Virus record (IMG/VR): IMGVR_UViG_3300031857_000028
Coordinates: 1 to 64,000 of that record
Direction: 5' to 3' (one strand)
Origin: a virus
DNA length: 64,000 bases
The first letter of the stretch is position 1. Each line of letters opens with the position of its first letter. This document shows, piece after piece, positions 40,348-49,605 of the stretch. The position numbers and the translations under genes were made by a program. The notes beneath the pieces were generated by a model, which had not been told where the DNA came from, did not search any database, and worked only from the letters and a program-made list of their open reading frames with translations.

Positions 40348-43300
40348 TTATCTTGATTGTACTCTAAACACCCCTGTGGACGCCGCAATTTCTGCAGTAT
40401 TCACCAATACTTTACCCACTTTATTACCATCCATATTTATTTGAATACCTTGTAGTGCATTAATAAAATTATTTAGTTTTTGTTCTATTCCACTAGTGTC
40501 TACTTTTATTGTCGGTTGTTGTGTAGTTCCTTCACGAGACTGTGGGAACATTCCACCGGCCAACATTGCTGCCAAATTAGGAAGATTTCCAGCCGTCATC
40601 ATTTCAGGAGTAATTTGTGGTACTGTTTGTTTTTTCTTCCCAAACAATCCACCCACAAATTTACCTACCTTTGACCCCATCATAGAACCAATCATTGTAC
40701 CAACACCAGGAATTGGAATTGCACTTCCAAGTGCACCACCAATAAACTTTCCAATCCCACCTTTAGCCAACGAACCTAACGCACCACGTACTCCACCCGT
40801 TTTATAAGCAGAAAATACGTCCATGGCATCTGCTACCATTGGTGCCTTACGAGTAGCCATTCCAACTCCCCGATTAGTAAGATAATCTTTTAGTCCACCC
40901 GTCCCACCTTGTCTATAAGTACCGATTAGATTTGACGCTTCTGGCATATACTTGGAAAAGCCTGGTACTCTACTATTAAGTAGATTCAATCCTTTATCTT
41001 TTGCACCTGTACGAGACATTAATTTAGAAATCGTTCCTATTGGAAGTTTTTTACTTCCCACCAAATCATCTGCATATGTTATTTTACGACCTTTCAGATA
41101 TGCCTCACCAGCTAACGCACTGCCGACGGCTTCTGCTATTACTGCACCAGGACCGGTAGGACTTGCTAAAGTGGCCGCTTGAGCGCCACCGACAGCCGAT
41201 GCTGCATAATATCCGAGTGCTACTTTAATTGATTTTTTGAGATCTTTGGTCGTCTTATATTCATCATTAGCTACCATGATTGCTGATACAACATCCCCGA
41301 GTAAAGGAATCGCATTGGTCGCCATTCTGGCCGTTGCATTACTGATGGCTTTTCCTGCTGCTTTTGCCGCAGTGTCACGAGTAACGGTAACTACCGTATC
41401 CTTTGCCACATCCTTTGCTGATTGTGCAATAGACCCATATGGACGTTTTTCTGTTCCTACTAAATCGTCTGCATAGGCAATAATATTATCTTTATCGTTT
41501 AATGCAATAATACCGGCAGGCGTTACTAATGAACGCTTCCCATAACCAGGTTTGGCAATAACGTCATCGCCCGTTGATACTTTTGGTTTGGCTGCGGCTG
41601 GTTTAGTACTAAACCAGCTGGTGAAGGAATCCCACATTTTACCTACGGAATTACCTGCAGAATCTAGAGCTGTAGAAAATCTTTTCGTGATATTCGTGTT
41701 CACCCACGAAGCCAACTTATCACCTAAAATTGCTCCGCCTAGACCACCTAAAAATCCACCTATAGCTATTCCCCAAGGACCGCCGATTGCACCTAATTTA
41801 GCTCCAAGAAGAGCGCCACCGTATGCACCTCCAAATGCTCCCCCCGTTGAGAGTGCGGCTGCCGTAGCTGCCGTTCCTTTACCAGTTCCTTCGGCACGTT
41901 CTTGCTGGTAAGTTTGATATCCACTGTACAATCCAGCAGCTGCACCAAATAGTCTTCCTCCCAAACGGGTTGCTTTAGATAAAGGAAGTTTTGTACTTGT
42001 ATCAAGTTTAGTTGCTAATTTACTTGCAACTGATGCAAACTTACTTGAACCCACTCTTGTTGCTATTCTACTTGATAGAATTCTCTTACCCAATTTACTG
42101 CGTGAAAAAAACCTTCTAGCAAGTCGGCTTCGTGCACGTAAACGAGTTCCCTTTCCTCTGGGCCCCTGTCCTCTGGATCCAGTATCCACGTCCGGTATAT
42201 TAGTTACATTACCGAATTTAGTGTTTCTTTCAATCAACCTTAATAATATATTTGCTAGTCCTATTCCACTAGCCACTGCCTGCACTGCTTTAACAGTTGC
42301 TTCGGCACGATCAACTGCAGTACTTAACCATTCATTCGTCTTTTTTTGCAGGTCTACGGTATCTTCACCCCCGCCGTCCACCGTCTCTCCACTCATTGCC
42401 AACATATCGCTGATATTTAGACCGAATGCATTTTCCAACGCCAATCGTTCAGACCGACGAAGTTTCGTAATATCTTTTCCGGTGGCCGCTAATTGTGATC
42501 GAAGTTCATCAAATAATGCAGCATCGTCCCCAGTTTCGGCAATTTCTGCCAATCGACTGGAATCAAATCCGAATCCCATTGCTCCCAGTTCGGCTTGACT
42601 TTCTAGGAATCCTTCAAAGTCATTAATCAGATTATCACCGAATTGACTAATCTTACTGAGTTCGACACCTATTTTCTTTGCATCTGCTAATGCACGTATC
42701 ATCTGTGTGGAGAAACGTGCCCCATTTTTTGCTAATAGTTCAGAATTCTTTGCAATTTCTTGCATAGCAACTTTAGACGACAATCCTTTCTTGGCAAATT
42801 CAGAAACAAATTTGTCAGTCTGTTCTTGCGCTTTATTTGCATCACCTCGGGTTTGTGTTAAGAATACACGACGAGCAGTTGCTAATTGCTCCGTAGTTAC
42901 ACCCATCTTTACTGCTTCCTGTGCCATCTTGGTTGCAGCTTCCGATGTGAGTAGTCCACCAAATTGATCTTGGAAGTCTTGCTGCGCTTGTGCAATTTGC
43001 TCCATAGTAACACCGGGACCAGACTTTCCACCCGGTAACAATGCACTTGCAAAACTGTCTACGCTTGATTTTAAATTACTAAAATTTATTTCTGTTGCAC
43101 GAGCGGCAGAAATACCGAACTGTTGTTGGGTTTTTCTAACCGAAGCCACTAATCCTTCAAACGTGTCGGCAACTTTTAAAATACCCTCCGCCATCCGTCC
43201 AAATTTTAAGTTTTTAACTTCTTCGGATTTTAGTTCAATCTGGTTTGTAAATTTATCTACGGCATCCGTAGATTTTTGATACGCCGTGCGAGCTTTTTTT

Positions 43301-43719
43301 TTCGTCTCTGCTAATGTTTCATTATCTTTCAGTAACGTTTTAAGCTCGTCATTTTGTGCTTGAGTTCTTTGAGTACCAAGTTTGTGTAAATCGGTAAGTT
43401 TTTGTTTATTTGCCGCCTTAAAGTCATTATGAGCTTTTTCGGCATCTTTGAAATGTCGTTCGTCTTGTTTTAGTTTTGCCCTTGCATAGTCTAACTGACG
43501 TTGTTTTAATTGAATACTTTTTTCTTTTAATTTGATATCTTCTGTATCGAATCGAATTCCCTGTATTATACCAGCTATACTTTTTGTAACAAAGTCAGCC
43601 TTTCGTGTTAACGTATTCGTAAGTCGTTGCTGTGAGGCCGTCATCGAACGTGTCATTTCACTCGTTCGACGTAATTCTCTTTCAAGTCTCTCCAGTTCTT
43701 CCTTAACTCTATCGGCCAT
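40348..43719 (-). CDS. Tail tape-measure protein
   Basis: This 1123-residue protein starts with long charged coiled-coil helices (about 1-190; ERLERELRRTSEMTRSM), followed by an Ala/Lys-rich helical region. Several hydrophobic Gly/Ala-rich segments follow (about 610-680 and 1000-1065), typical of the membrane-interacting parts of tape measures. Two related YADDLVG-type segments suggest internal duplication. Length sets tail length in this class, predicting a tail of roughly 160-170 nm by the usual 0.15 nm per residue. Genes for gp26-like and a small chaperone-like protein lie upstream, as expected. Confidence 0.82.
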   Translation of the reverse strand: MADRVKEELERLERELRRTSEMTRSMTASQQRLTNTLTRKADFVTKSIAGIIQGIRFDTEDIKLKEKSIQLKQRQLDYARAKLKQDERHFKDAEKAHNDFKAANKQKLTDLHKLGTQRTQAQNDELKTLLKDNETLAETKKKARTAYQKSTDAVDKFTNQIELKSEEVKNLKFGRMAEGILKVADTFEGLVASVRKTQQQFGISAARATEINFSNLKSSVDSFASALLPGGKSGPGVTMEQIAQAQQDFQDQFGGLLTSEAATKMAQEAVKMGVTTEQLATARRVFLTQTRGDANKAQEQTDKFVSEFAKKGLSSKVAMQEIAKNSELLAKNGARFSTQMIRALADAKKIGVELSKISQFGDNLINDFEGFLESQAELGAMGFGFDSSRLAEIAETGDDAALFDELRSQLAATGKDITKLRRSERLALENAFGLNISDMLAMSGETVDGGGEDTVDLQKKTNEWLSTAVDRAEATVKAVQAVASGIGLANILLRLIERNTKFGNVTNIPDVDTGSRGQGPRGKGTRLRARSRLARRFFSRSKLGKRILSSRIATRVGSSKFASVASKLATKLDTSTKLPLSKATRLGGRLFGAAAGLYSGYQTYQQERAEGTGKGTAATAAALSTGGAFGGAYGGALLGAKLGAIGGPWGIAIGGFLGGLGGAILGDKLASWVNTNITKRFSTALDSAGNSVGKMWDSFTSWFSTKPAAAKPKVSTGDDVIAKPGYGKRSLVTPAGIIALNDKDNIIAYADDLVGTEKRPYGSIAQSAKDVAKDTVVTVTRDTAAKAAGKAISNATARMATNAIPLLGDVVSAIMVANDEYKTTKDLKKSIKVALGYYAASAVGGAQAATLASPTGPGAVIAEAVGSALAGEAYLKGRKITYADDLVGSKKLPIGTISKLMSRTGAKDKGLNLLNSRVPGFSKYMPEASNLIGTYRQGGTGGLKDYLTNRGVGMATRKAPMVADAMDVFSAYKTGGVRGALGSLAKGGIGKFIGGALGSAIPIPGVGTMIGSMMGSKVGKFVGGLFGKKKQTVPQITPEMMTAGNLPNLAAMLAGGMFPQSREGTTQQPTIKVDTSGIEQKLNNFINALQGIQINMDGNKVGKVLVNTAEIAASTGVFRVQSR

Positions 43720-43723
43720 TTAT

Positions 43724-44092
43724 TTACTCAAATAAAACGTGATATGTTGCCGCAAACAACGTCACAATATCACCAGAAGGAACCGTAACTAACGAAGTTC
43801 CCGATGGTGATATTCCTTTATATGACCTATTACCTTGTAGTTTGGCAATGGGAGAGCCAGACACAGCAATCCCCTTAAATATCAAATCACCAACCAATGT
43901 TGCTAATGGTTTACCAGTACGTGTTATTCCTGCATACAGTTTATTTCCTGATATGGTGTATAACGGACTTCCGGATACCGAAGCACCTTTGTATGCACGT
44001 GAATTTACTACCGTAAGAACCGGAGTTCCCGATACCGACATTCCCGCATATGCTTTAGTATTTTCTTCCAAAAGTTTCCGTAATAATATCAT
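43724..44092 (-). CDS. Five-repeat (19 aa) small tail protein
   Basis: After 13 residues the 122-residue protein consists of five near-perfect 19-residue units with consensus x-Y-x-G-x-x-x-S-G-x-P-L-x-T-x-x-G-N-x, at about residues 14-108. Each unit would give one or two beta strands and a turn, suggesting a small solenoid or a bladed ring. ATGA overlap joins it to the chaperone-like gene. Its position just before the tape measure suggests a tail assembly or tip role. No named family is recognised. Confidence 0.65.
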   Translation of the reverse strand: MILLRKLLEENTKAYAGMSVSGTPVLTVVNSRAYKGASVSGSPLYTISGNKLYAGITRTGKPLATLVGDLIFKGIAVSGSPIAKLQGNRSYKGISPSGTSLVTVPSGDIVTLFAATYHVLFE

Positions 44093-44295
44093 TTTTTTCT
44101 AGCCTTATCAATTTCTCTATTCTCTTGTTCTTTTAGTTTAACAAACTCTTTGATATAGAAATTTCTCATATAAATTGGCATATGATATAAATCCATAACA
44201 CTAAAAGCACCCTTCGAATAATGAGATATAGTTAACATATTTTTAAATACATCAAGTTTATACTCTGGCGTCAGGCCAAAAAAAGTCGGCGCCAA
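44089..44295 (-). CDS. Small tail chaperone-like ORF, possible frameshift extension of gp26-like gene
   Basis: The 68-residue frame contains ISHYSKGAFSVMDLYHMPIY and a charged helical C terminus, similar to small proteins beside tape measures. Its only start for the full length is a TTG at 44295, with GAGG seven bases upstream; the first ATG would remove 19 residues. It overlaps the gp26-like gene by 38 bases in the +1 frame. A run of seven T in the overlap lets tRNA-Phe slip +1 or -2. Either TTG initiation or programmed frameshifting could express it. Confidence 0.6.
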   Translation of the reverse strand: MAPTFFGLTPEYKLDVFKNMLTISHYSKGAFSVMDLYHMPIYMRNFYIKEFVKLKEQENREIDKARKK

Positions 44296-45031
44296 TCGGC
44301 AACCTCATCGTTTGAATATTTCCGCATGAGCAATCAACTGTTATATTAAAGTTAATATCAGGAACCAAACTTCTATATTTTTCACGAAGATATCGAGCAT
44401 CTCGTACTAGTAAATTGTCAACAAATGACCAGATGGCTCCGGGTGAAGAATCTCCGTCTACTGAGGTAATAATTGCTTTCAGTCGTGTGGTAGTTTCTGC
44501 GTCAACGTCACCGTTGACTTTTTTCAACGACTTAATCTCCTTTTCAACACGCAATTCATCGCCACGAGTCAACAATTTCAACACCACTTGTTTTTTCGAA
44601 ATAGGAAGTACTACACTGAACTCTGGTTTATTTCCATCAGTCGGTTCATTTTCATTTTCCAATTCAGATAAATTTACAGTTTGTTCGACCAATTGACTGC
44701 ATGATGGACATTCTAAAGAAACTTCATAATCCTTACCATACCCCAAAATACGTGAAGCAACCATGACCGCATTTAAATCACCAAGTAACAAGTCTGCCGC
44801 TTTCACCCCCTTTGTGGCAATTAAGGCATCCATTAATTTATCTAATACCAATCCTTTTTGAATTAAATTGGTGGATGTTAAAATATCTTCGTGTTTTGCG
44901 GTCATATAATGTAATTCAATTTGACCACTACGTAACGGACTATTTTCTGGGTAAAACACTCCTTTTGATGGGAGGTCAATTACTTCTGTTGGAAACGTAT
45001 TCTGATTAGTTGTAACTTCTTGGTCTACCAT
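44258..45031 (-). CDS. gp26: Baseplate hub assembly protein, T4 gp26-like
   Basis: This 257-residue protein matches the T4_baseplate (gp26) family: EVIDLPSKGVFYPENSPLRS at the N terminus, then IELHYMTAKHEDILTSTNLI. Two Cys pairs (ECPSCSQ and DCSCGN) flank the middle region and may bind zinc. The C-terminal region RYLREKYRSLVPDINF is also typical. It helps assemble the hub and probably chaperones the tape measure. Its 3' end contains a seven-T run that may promote frameshifting into the next frame. A late-type motif lies upstream. Confidence 0.85.
   Translation of the reverse strand: MVDQEVTTNQNTFPTEVIDLPSKGVFYPENSPLRSGQIELHYMTAKHEDILTSTNLIQKGLVLDKLMDALIATKGVKAADLLLGDLNAVMVASRILGYGKDYEVSLECPSCSQLVEQTVNLSELENENEPTDGNKPEFSVVLPISKKQVVLKLLTRGDELRVEKEIKSLKKVNGDVDAETTTRLKAIITSVDGDSSPGAIWSFVDNLLVRDARYLREKYRSLVPDINFNITVDCSCGNIQTMRLPIGADFFWPDARV
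44273..44290 (-). promoter_or_regulatory. Candidate ribosomal frameshift site (seven T)
   Basis: Near the end of the gp26-like frame the minus strand reads GAC TTT TTT TGG. The downstream small frame reads ACT TTT TTT GGC. A +1 or -2 slip on the T7 run joins them as ...ADFF-GLTPEYK. There is no direct proof. -2 shifting at the equivalent tail genes is known in phage Mu. Confidence 0.4.
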
Positions 45032-45059
45032 AAAACCCTCTTAGTTAAAGTTATACTTT

Positions 45060-45068
45060 AATAAATAT
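45060..45068 (-). promoter_or_regulatory. Candidate late promoter of the gp26-like gene
   Basis: On the minus strand ATATTTATT, about 30 bases before ATG 45031, overlapping the helicase stop. It would start the tail operon. Confidence 0.4.
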
Positions 45069-46951
45069 CATTCTTCTGTATTTTCACTATCAAATTCTTC
45101 TCGGTACCCCATATTGATTCGCTTGACGAATTCCTTAAACATGGATTTGTTACGTTGCGGTGTCACTAAGGCACCGTCTACAATCACATCTGCTATATCT
45201 TGTTTTTCTTTCAAGATATCCCGCATATATTCGTCAATCGTTCCTTCACATATCATATAATATGCTTGGACTTGCGATTTCTGTCCAATACGATGCGTAC
45301 GGTCTTCTGCTTGTTCATGTTCTGCTGGTAACCATCCCATGTCGATAAATACTACCGTATCCATCACGTGCTGTAATCCGTCAATACCCATACCTGCCGC
45401 ACGTAAACTGAACAGTCCAACTTTAGCCTGTTTACTCGTTAGTCTATCAATACTTTGTTGGCGGTCGTTTCTACCCATTTCGCCGGTCAATAGCGCCGCT
45501 TTATCCCCATAGTGTTGTAATAGTGCTTTCAACGGTTTAATATAACAACTGAAAATGAGTATCGAACGGTCATTGTCAATAAACTCATCAATCATTTCAA
45601 TCAATCGTGGTAATTTCTTTTCAATTAAAAATCCTTGGAGTTTGGGCATGTGTTGAACGGATGGTTTACCGTCCATCTTCCACTTTCCAAACATTTCACG
45701 CAGTAATTGATTATATTCCTTCTTCTCGTCTTTTGTGAGTTCCACATACAAATCGTTACGTTGTTTCTTTGGCATCTCCGTCAAGACTTGTTCTTTCTTT
45801 CTACGAATAACCAAGTCTTTGGTGCGGTCATGAAGGTCTTGAAGATTCATCGGTGCTGCACCTTTCCATCCACCATACCGTTGGGTAAAATGAAAGAAAT
45901 TATTGAATCTATCTTTATCCAGAAAGTTTAATAATGCAAACGCCTCAATTGGGCGAGACATGACAGGTGTGCCGGTGAGAAAAATGCAATATTTCGTTTT
46001 GATGCCGGGATACTTTCGTCGTTCTTTATACGAACCCAAGATAGACTTTGCACGAATTGTTTGACGGTTTTTGAGATAGGTTGCCTCGTCACACACAAGT
46101 AAATCAAATTGCTGGTCACGAAGCCACTGATGATTTTTAGACACAGCATCGTAATGGCTAATATGAAATTGATTTCCGAGTTTCCCGTCATATCCTTTTG
46201 AATCCCATATGGTACTCTCCTTTCCCGTAAATCGTTTAATTTCACGTTGCCAATTGACGACAACTGATAATGGGCACACGATAATTGTTTTTAAATTATG
46301 TAATTGTGCATAAGCAATTGCTTGCATGGTTTTTCCCAAACCGGGTGCATCGGCGATGAGACAACGCCCACCGGCTCTATCCACGAATTGTACGCCCACT
46401 TTTTGATACGGATAAGGTTCTACTTTCATACCCTTGATTTCAAAATCCGTATCGTCTTTCTGACGAATTTCGTCTAAGTGTTCTCGACGTTCAGTGAGTT
46501 TATTTAATAATTTAATTGCTTGGTCGGAGAACGTTGCTGTCGGGAATATTTTCTGTATTTTTGGTAAGTGAACTGCCGGAAACTCCCAATACTTTTCGTC
46601 ACCGTTCCACTTTCGTCCATCAATTTCATACTTAAACTGTTCCAATAATAGTTTATTATACGGCATATTAATATATGCAGTTTTACTATCTTTTAAGGAT
46701 ATTTCTATTGGACCAGTTTTTTCTTCTTGTTGTACTTGTGGGGTGTGGGATAATTTTGTACGAGGTAAGGATAAATCTGATACATCATCGTCGGTTAATG
46801 CTCGTTTAGCAGCTTCTACCCATGCAGGTGGGATACCTACCGTTGTACTCATCCATTGGAGGTATTGTGGGGCAATGCGTCGAACACTCCCCAACGTATG
46901 CCCCTTATACTTTCCCCACGTAAAAATTACTGCATCTAACGACGGATGCAT
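45068..46951 (-). CDS. SNF2-type helicase with HARP-like and ExoX-C-like domains
   Basis: This 627-residue enzyme starts with FTWGKYKGHTLGSVRRIAP and YLQWM, the small domain found at the C terminus of exodeoxyribonuclease X. A HARP-like region (about 70-120; YINMPYNKLLLEQFKYEIDG) is followed by a SNF2 core: Walker A IADAPGLGKTMQAI, LLVCDEATYLKN in the DEAH position and the helicase-C motif DRTHRIGQKSQVQAYYM. The layout resembles SMARCAL1, which rewinds single strands. It may serve as the UvsW-like branch-migration helicase. TAATG overlap joins it to the upstream small gene. Confidence 0.88.
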   Translation of the reverse strand: MHPSLDAVIFTWGKYKGHTLGSVRRIAPQYLQWMSTTVGIPPAWVEAAKRALTDDDVSDLSLPRTKLSHTPQVQQEEKTGPIEISLKDSKTAYINMPYNKLLLEQFKYEIDGRKWNGDEKYWEFPAVHLPKIQKIFPTATFSDQAIKLLNKLTERREHLDEIRQKDDTDFEIKGMKVEPYPYQKVGVQFVDRAGGRCLIADAPGLGKTMQAIAYAQLHNLKTIIVCPLSVVVNWQREIKRFTGKESTIWDSKGYDGKLGNQFHISHYDAVSKNHQWLRDQQFDLLVCDEATYLKNRQTIRAKSILGSYKERRKYPGIKTKYCIFLTGTPVMSRPIEAFALLNFLDKDRFNNFFHFTQRYGGWKGAAPMNLQDLHDRTKDLVIRRKKEQVLTEMPKKQRNDLYVELTKDEKKEYNQLLREMFGKWKMDGKPSVQHMPKLQGFLIEKKLPRLIEMIDEFIDNDRSILIFSCYIKPLKALLQHYGDKAALLTGEMGRNDRQQSIDRLTSKQAKVGLFSLRAAGMGIDGLQHVMDTVVFIDMGWLPAEHEQAEDRTHRIGQKSQVQAYYMICEGTIDEYMRDILKEKQDIADVIVDGALVTPQRNKSMFKEFVKRINMGYREEFDSENTEE

Positions 46952-47217
46952 TATTTCTGTCCTTCGTCTCCCACCGCAAACCCATCGGGGTCTGTAACTG
47001 CGGTTGGTTCTGATTGGTCGATACGAACGTATACCATGTTATCCATATCTAACCGCCACCCGTTTCGTGGATCTATTTGCAATATTTGCATCAGTTGTAT
47101 ATTAGCTTGTTGTACTTCTTCCATCAATCGTGATTGATATGATTTTAATAAAGCGTTGTTTGCTTTTATTAAATTTTGTAGTGCTATTGGTACTTCCATA
47201 GTAACTTGATTACTCAT
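46951..47217 (-). CDS. Hypothetical protein, 88 aa
   Basis: The protein is helical and Gln/Leu-rich in the first 50 residues (LIKANNALLKSYQSRLMEEV), suggesting a coiled coil. Its C-terminal half is acidic, with WRLDMDNMVYVRID. No family is recognised. It overlaps the helicase start and lies between the helicase and glycosyltransferase genes. Confidence 0.6.
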   Translation of the reverse strand: MSNQVTMEVPIALQNLIKANNALLKSYQSRLMEEVQQANIQLMQILQIDPRNGWRLDMDNMVYVRIDQSEPTAVTDPDGFAVGDEGQK

Positions 47218-47234
47218 TATTCACCTCTATAAAT

Positions 47235-48053
47235 TTATAGGAAAATACTAAAATACTCTCTCCACCCACATTTAATTAAATTATACATATGTTTATTTCG
47301 TGTATAAGAAATATCGAAGATTTTTTCATCACTTCCGATATATCCATGTTGAATAGATTCATCTACCGTATCACAAAATTCTTTAGTTAAGAAATCTATT
47401 AAATGCGAAGGAACTATAAATGCTGTTCCTTGAATGTTTCTTATTTGAGACAACGAGTGAAATCTTTTATCTGATACATCAAACGATTCGTTGTGACTGA
47501 AGAATGTGATTTTGTTTAGATCTAAATCATTTATTTTTTGTATATTCGGCCAGGTAATTCCAGAATAATTCTCGATAGCTTCTCGTAATCCTCCTGCATC
47601 GGCCCAAATAACCAGTTCATTGTCAAAATATTTATTCTCAATACAGTCTCGTATCCAAAATATTTTATTGAACATTATAACATTATACAACGGCTTACTC
47701 ATTTCAGGTACGTCTGGAAAGCTGAGTTTGCTTATAAATGATTCGGAACTCATTAATGTTTCCAATTTTTGATTGTACATTTTATACGCGGGAAGCTCTT
47801 CCAATTCCTGCGTGATAATAATAGTATCGATTAAAGTTGGATCATACTTTTTTCTAATAGTTTCTATCCTATCTTTGAATTTCAACTGCGTGTAAATAAC
47901 CAATTTAGTATGCAACGATAATGTTTTTTCCATCCAATGAATGTATCCATCATATGACTGACGAAACTGTTCCCATGTATCTCTTCCGATATCATATAAT
48001 GCAGTAACTACTGTAGTATTCTTTATAAGTGGGTGTGCTAAATCCATTGCCAT
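47235..48053 (-). CDS. HtrL/YibB-family protein (glycosyltransferase-like)
   Basis: The N-terminal phrase VTALYDIGRDTWEQFRQSYD and the later IIYTQ-type strand and WADAGGLRE match the HtrL/YibB family, often encoded in lipopolysaccharide or glycan loci and thought to be GT-A-like transferases. The 272-residue product has no signal peptide. Two ATGs (48053 and 48047) are possible; AGGTG lies 9 bases before the second. It overlaps the upstream transferase gene by 16 bases. Substrate is unknown. Confidence 0.7.
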   Translation of the reverse strand: MAMDLAHPLIKNTTVVTALYDIGRDTWEQFRQSYDGYIHWMEKTLSLHTKLVIYTQLKFKDRIETIRKKYDPTLIDTIIITQELEELPAYKMYNQKLETLMSSESFISKLSFPDVPEMSKPLYNVIMFNKIFWIRDCIENKYFDNELVIWADAGGLREAIENYSGITWPNIQKINDLDLNKITFFSHNESFDVSDKRFHSLSQIRNIQGTAFIVPSHLIDFLTKEFCDTVDESIQHGYIGSDEKIFDISYTRNKHMYNLIKCGWREYFSIFL

Positions 48054-48793
48054 TTCACCTGTATGTTTTTGTGTTTAATTTCAACTTTGTCCGTATCAAA
48101 AAATTGCGATGTATTATCTGAATTAATTAATGTTGCTAATTTCATTTCATATTTGTTTAGTATGGTTGGTACAAATCCCTCGGAATATCCATAAATCCCT
48201 TCTCTATGAACTTTCAATAGAATTTCCATTGCACGTTTAGAAAACCTAACAATCGGAAAAAATGAACCAAATAATTCAGTAACATCATTTGGTATGATAT
48301 CACCATCACCTGGAAATCTATAAAACCACTGTTCATTTGAATATGTATTGTGGTCTATGTGGGGAATCGTAGGCTGTGATGATACGTCTTTGTGTTTAAA
48401 TATAAAATACGAAATAAAATCACTATTATCGGTATCAACATTAGCAAAAAATGCATTCCAATCACCTACACTTACATCATCATCAAAAAACCAATAATAG
48501 TCATAATTAGGATGTGTTAAATAATAATTCAACATTCTGAAATGTGCATAGAACCAAATAATATTTCGATTGCCGATGCTATTCCAAAAATGCTTCGTAC
48601 TCACTTGACGGTCGAAATTAAGATTTTTTCTAACATCCGATTCAGTATACGTAAAACCAACGTCAAAGGTACTATCTCTTGTCACATCCGCTATAACTGT
48701 TAGATGTTTGTCAGTTTTTCTAAACTCATCCCAGTTTGCCTCAAAATGTGGATACATATCCGGTGTTGTACAAACGCAGTATGCACTATTCAT
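48038..48793 (-). CDS. Glycosyltransferase-like protein (GT-A, DDD motif)
   Basis: This 251-residue protein has a nucleotide-sugar-binding architecture: an N-terminal CVCTTPDMYPHFEANW strand-helix, HFRMLNYYLTHPNYDYYWFF and the metal-binding DDDV at about residue 100, then FPIVRFSKRAMEILL. This resembles transferases that sit in glycan gene clusters. It is encoded in a run of five such genes. The acceptor may be a virion protein, DNA or a host surface glycan. Confidence 0.7.
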   Translation of the reverse strand: MNSAYCVCTTPDMYPHFEANWDEFRKTDKHLTVIADVTRDSTFDVGFTYTESDVRKNLNFDRQVSTKHFWNSIGNRNIIWFYAHFRMLNYYLTHPNYDYYWFFDDDVSVGDWNAFFANVDTDNSDFISYFIFKHKDVSSQPTIPHIDHNTYSNEQWFYRFPGDGDIIPNDVTELFGSFFPIVRFSKRAMEILLKVHREGIYGYSEGFVPTILNKYEMKLATLINSDNTSQFFDTDKVEIKHKNIQVKWQWI

Positions 48794-49604
48794 ATGAATT
48801 TATTAAAATTTTATGCCAGTGTGGAACTCTATTAAATTGATGTACAATATCATATATTTTTTCGTCCGACGTACATATTCTATCATTGAGTAATTGCGGG
48901 ATTCCATATCTTGTTTCGATTATACCTTTAAATCCCCATGCATCAAAAAAATTAGTCGGGCCTGCTGCGGCACAGTGCATTGCCCAGCCATCAGTTAAAT
49001 TAAAAATTTTAACATTTGGAATTTTTCCATTTGCTAACAATATAATTAGTGCAGCTTGGTCACGGATGTTGTGATTATTAACACCAACTTCACACAACTC
49101 ATGCATTTGTTGTAACATGTGTATTAGTTGTTCACGTTTTCCCGCCATCACGCCCGAACATATTACCTCAAACGACCGACATTTTTCCATTTCTTCTGGA
49201 TAGCATTTATTCAATACATCGGAGTTCCAAGGTTCCTCGTTGACCAGCACTCCTTCTCCGCTAACAAATATATCATATGTATGTAAATCCATTTTCAAAA
49301 ACGGATCTGCCTGAAACACTACATCGAACACATCTGTAACCATGAACAAATCTATATTACTTTGTTTTAAATAGTCAACCGTGTGCTCCAATCGTTTATT
49401 ATTAATGTACCACGTATCTTCTATTTGAACTGGATGGCACGCTATATTCAATTCCTCACACACCTTGATATCATCTTCATTAGTATTTACTGCTAGTAAT
49501 ATAACATCGCCATCGGAAAATTTTCTAAAACTTTCTGCCCAAATTTTAATTTTTGCTTTGTTCTGTACTATATTGTTTGATGTTCCTATTAATGCTTTTT
49601 TCAT
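48786..49604 (-). CDS. Glycosyltransferase-like protein
   Basis: ATG 49604 (MKKALIGTSNNIVQNKAKI) is preferred to the in-frame ATG at 49628, since it follows the upstream stop by one base. The 272-residue protein has DLFMVTDVFDVVFQADPF, in which TDVFD supplies a DxD-like metal site, and SGVMAGKREQLIHML, as in GT-A enzymes that transfer to growing glycans. Its end overlaps the next gene by 8 bases. Donor and acceptor are unknown. Confidence 0.7.
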   Translation of the reverse strand: MKKALIGTSNNIVQNKAKIKIWAESFRKFSDGDVILLAVNTNEDDIKVCEELNIACHPVQIEDTWYINNKRLEHTVDYLKQSNIDLFMVTDVFDVVFQADPFLKMDLHTYDIFVSGEGVLVNEEPWNSDVLNKCYPEEMEKCRSFEVICSGVMAGKREQLIHMLQQMHELCEVGVNNHNIRDQAALIILLANGKIPNVKIFNLTDGWAMHCAAAGPTNFFDAWGFKGIIETRYGIPQLLNDRICTSDEKIYDIVHQFNRVPHWHKILINSYE

Positions 49605-49605
49605 A

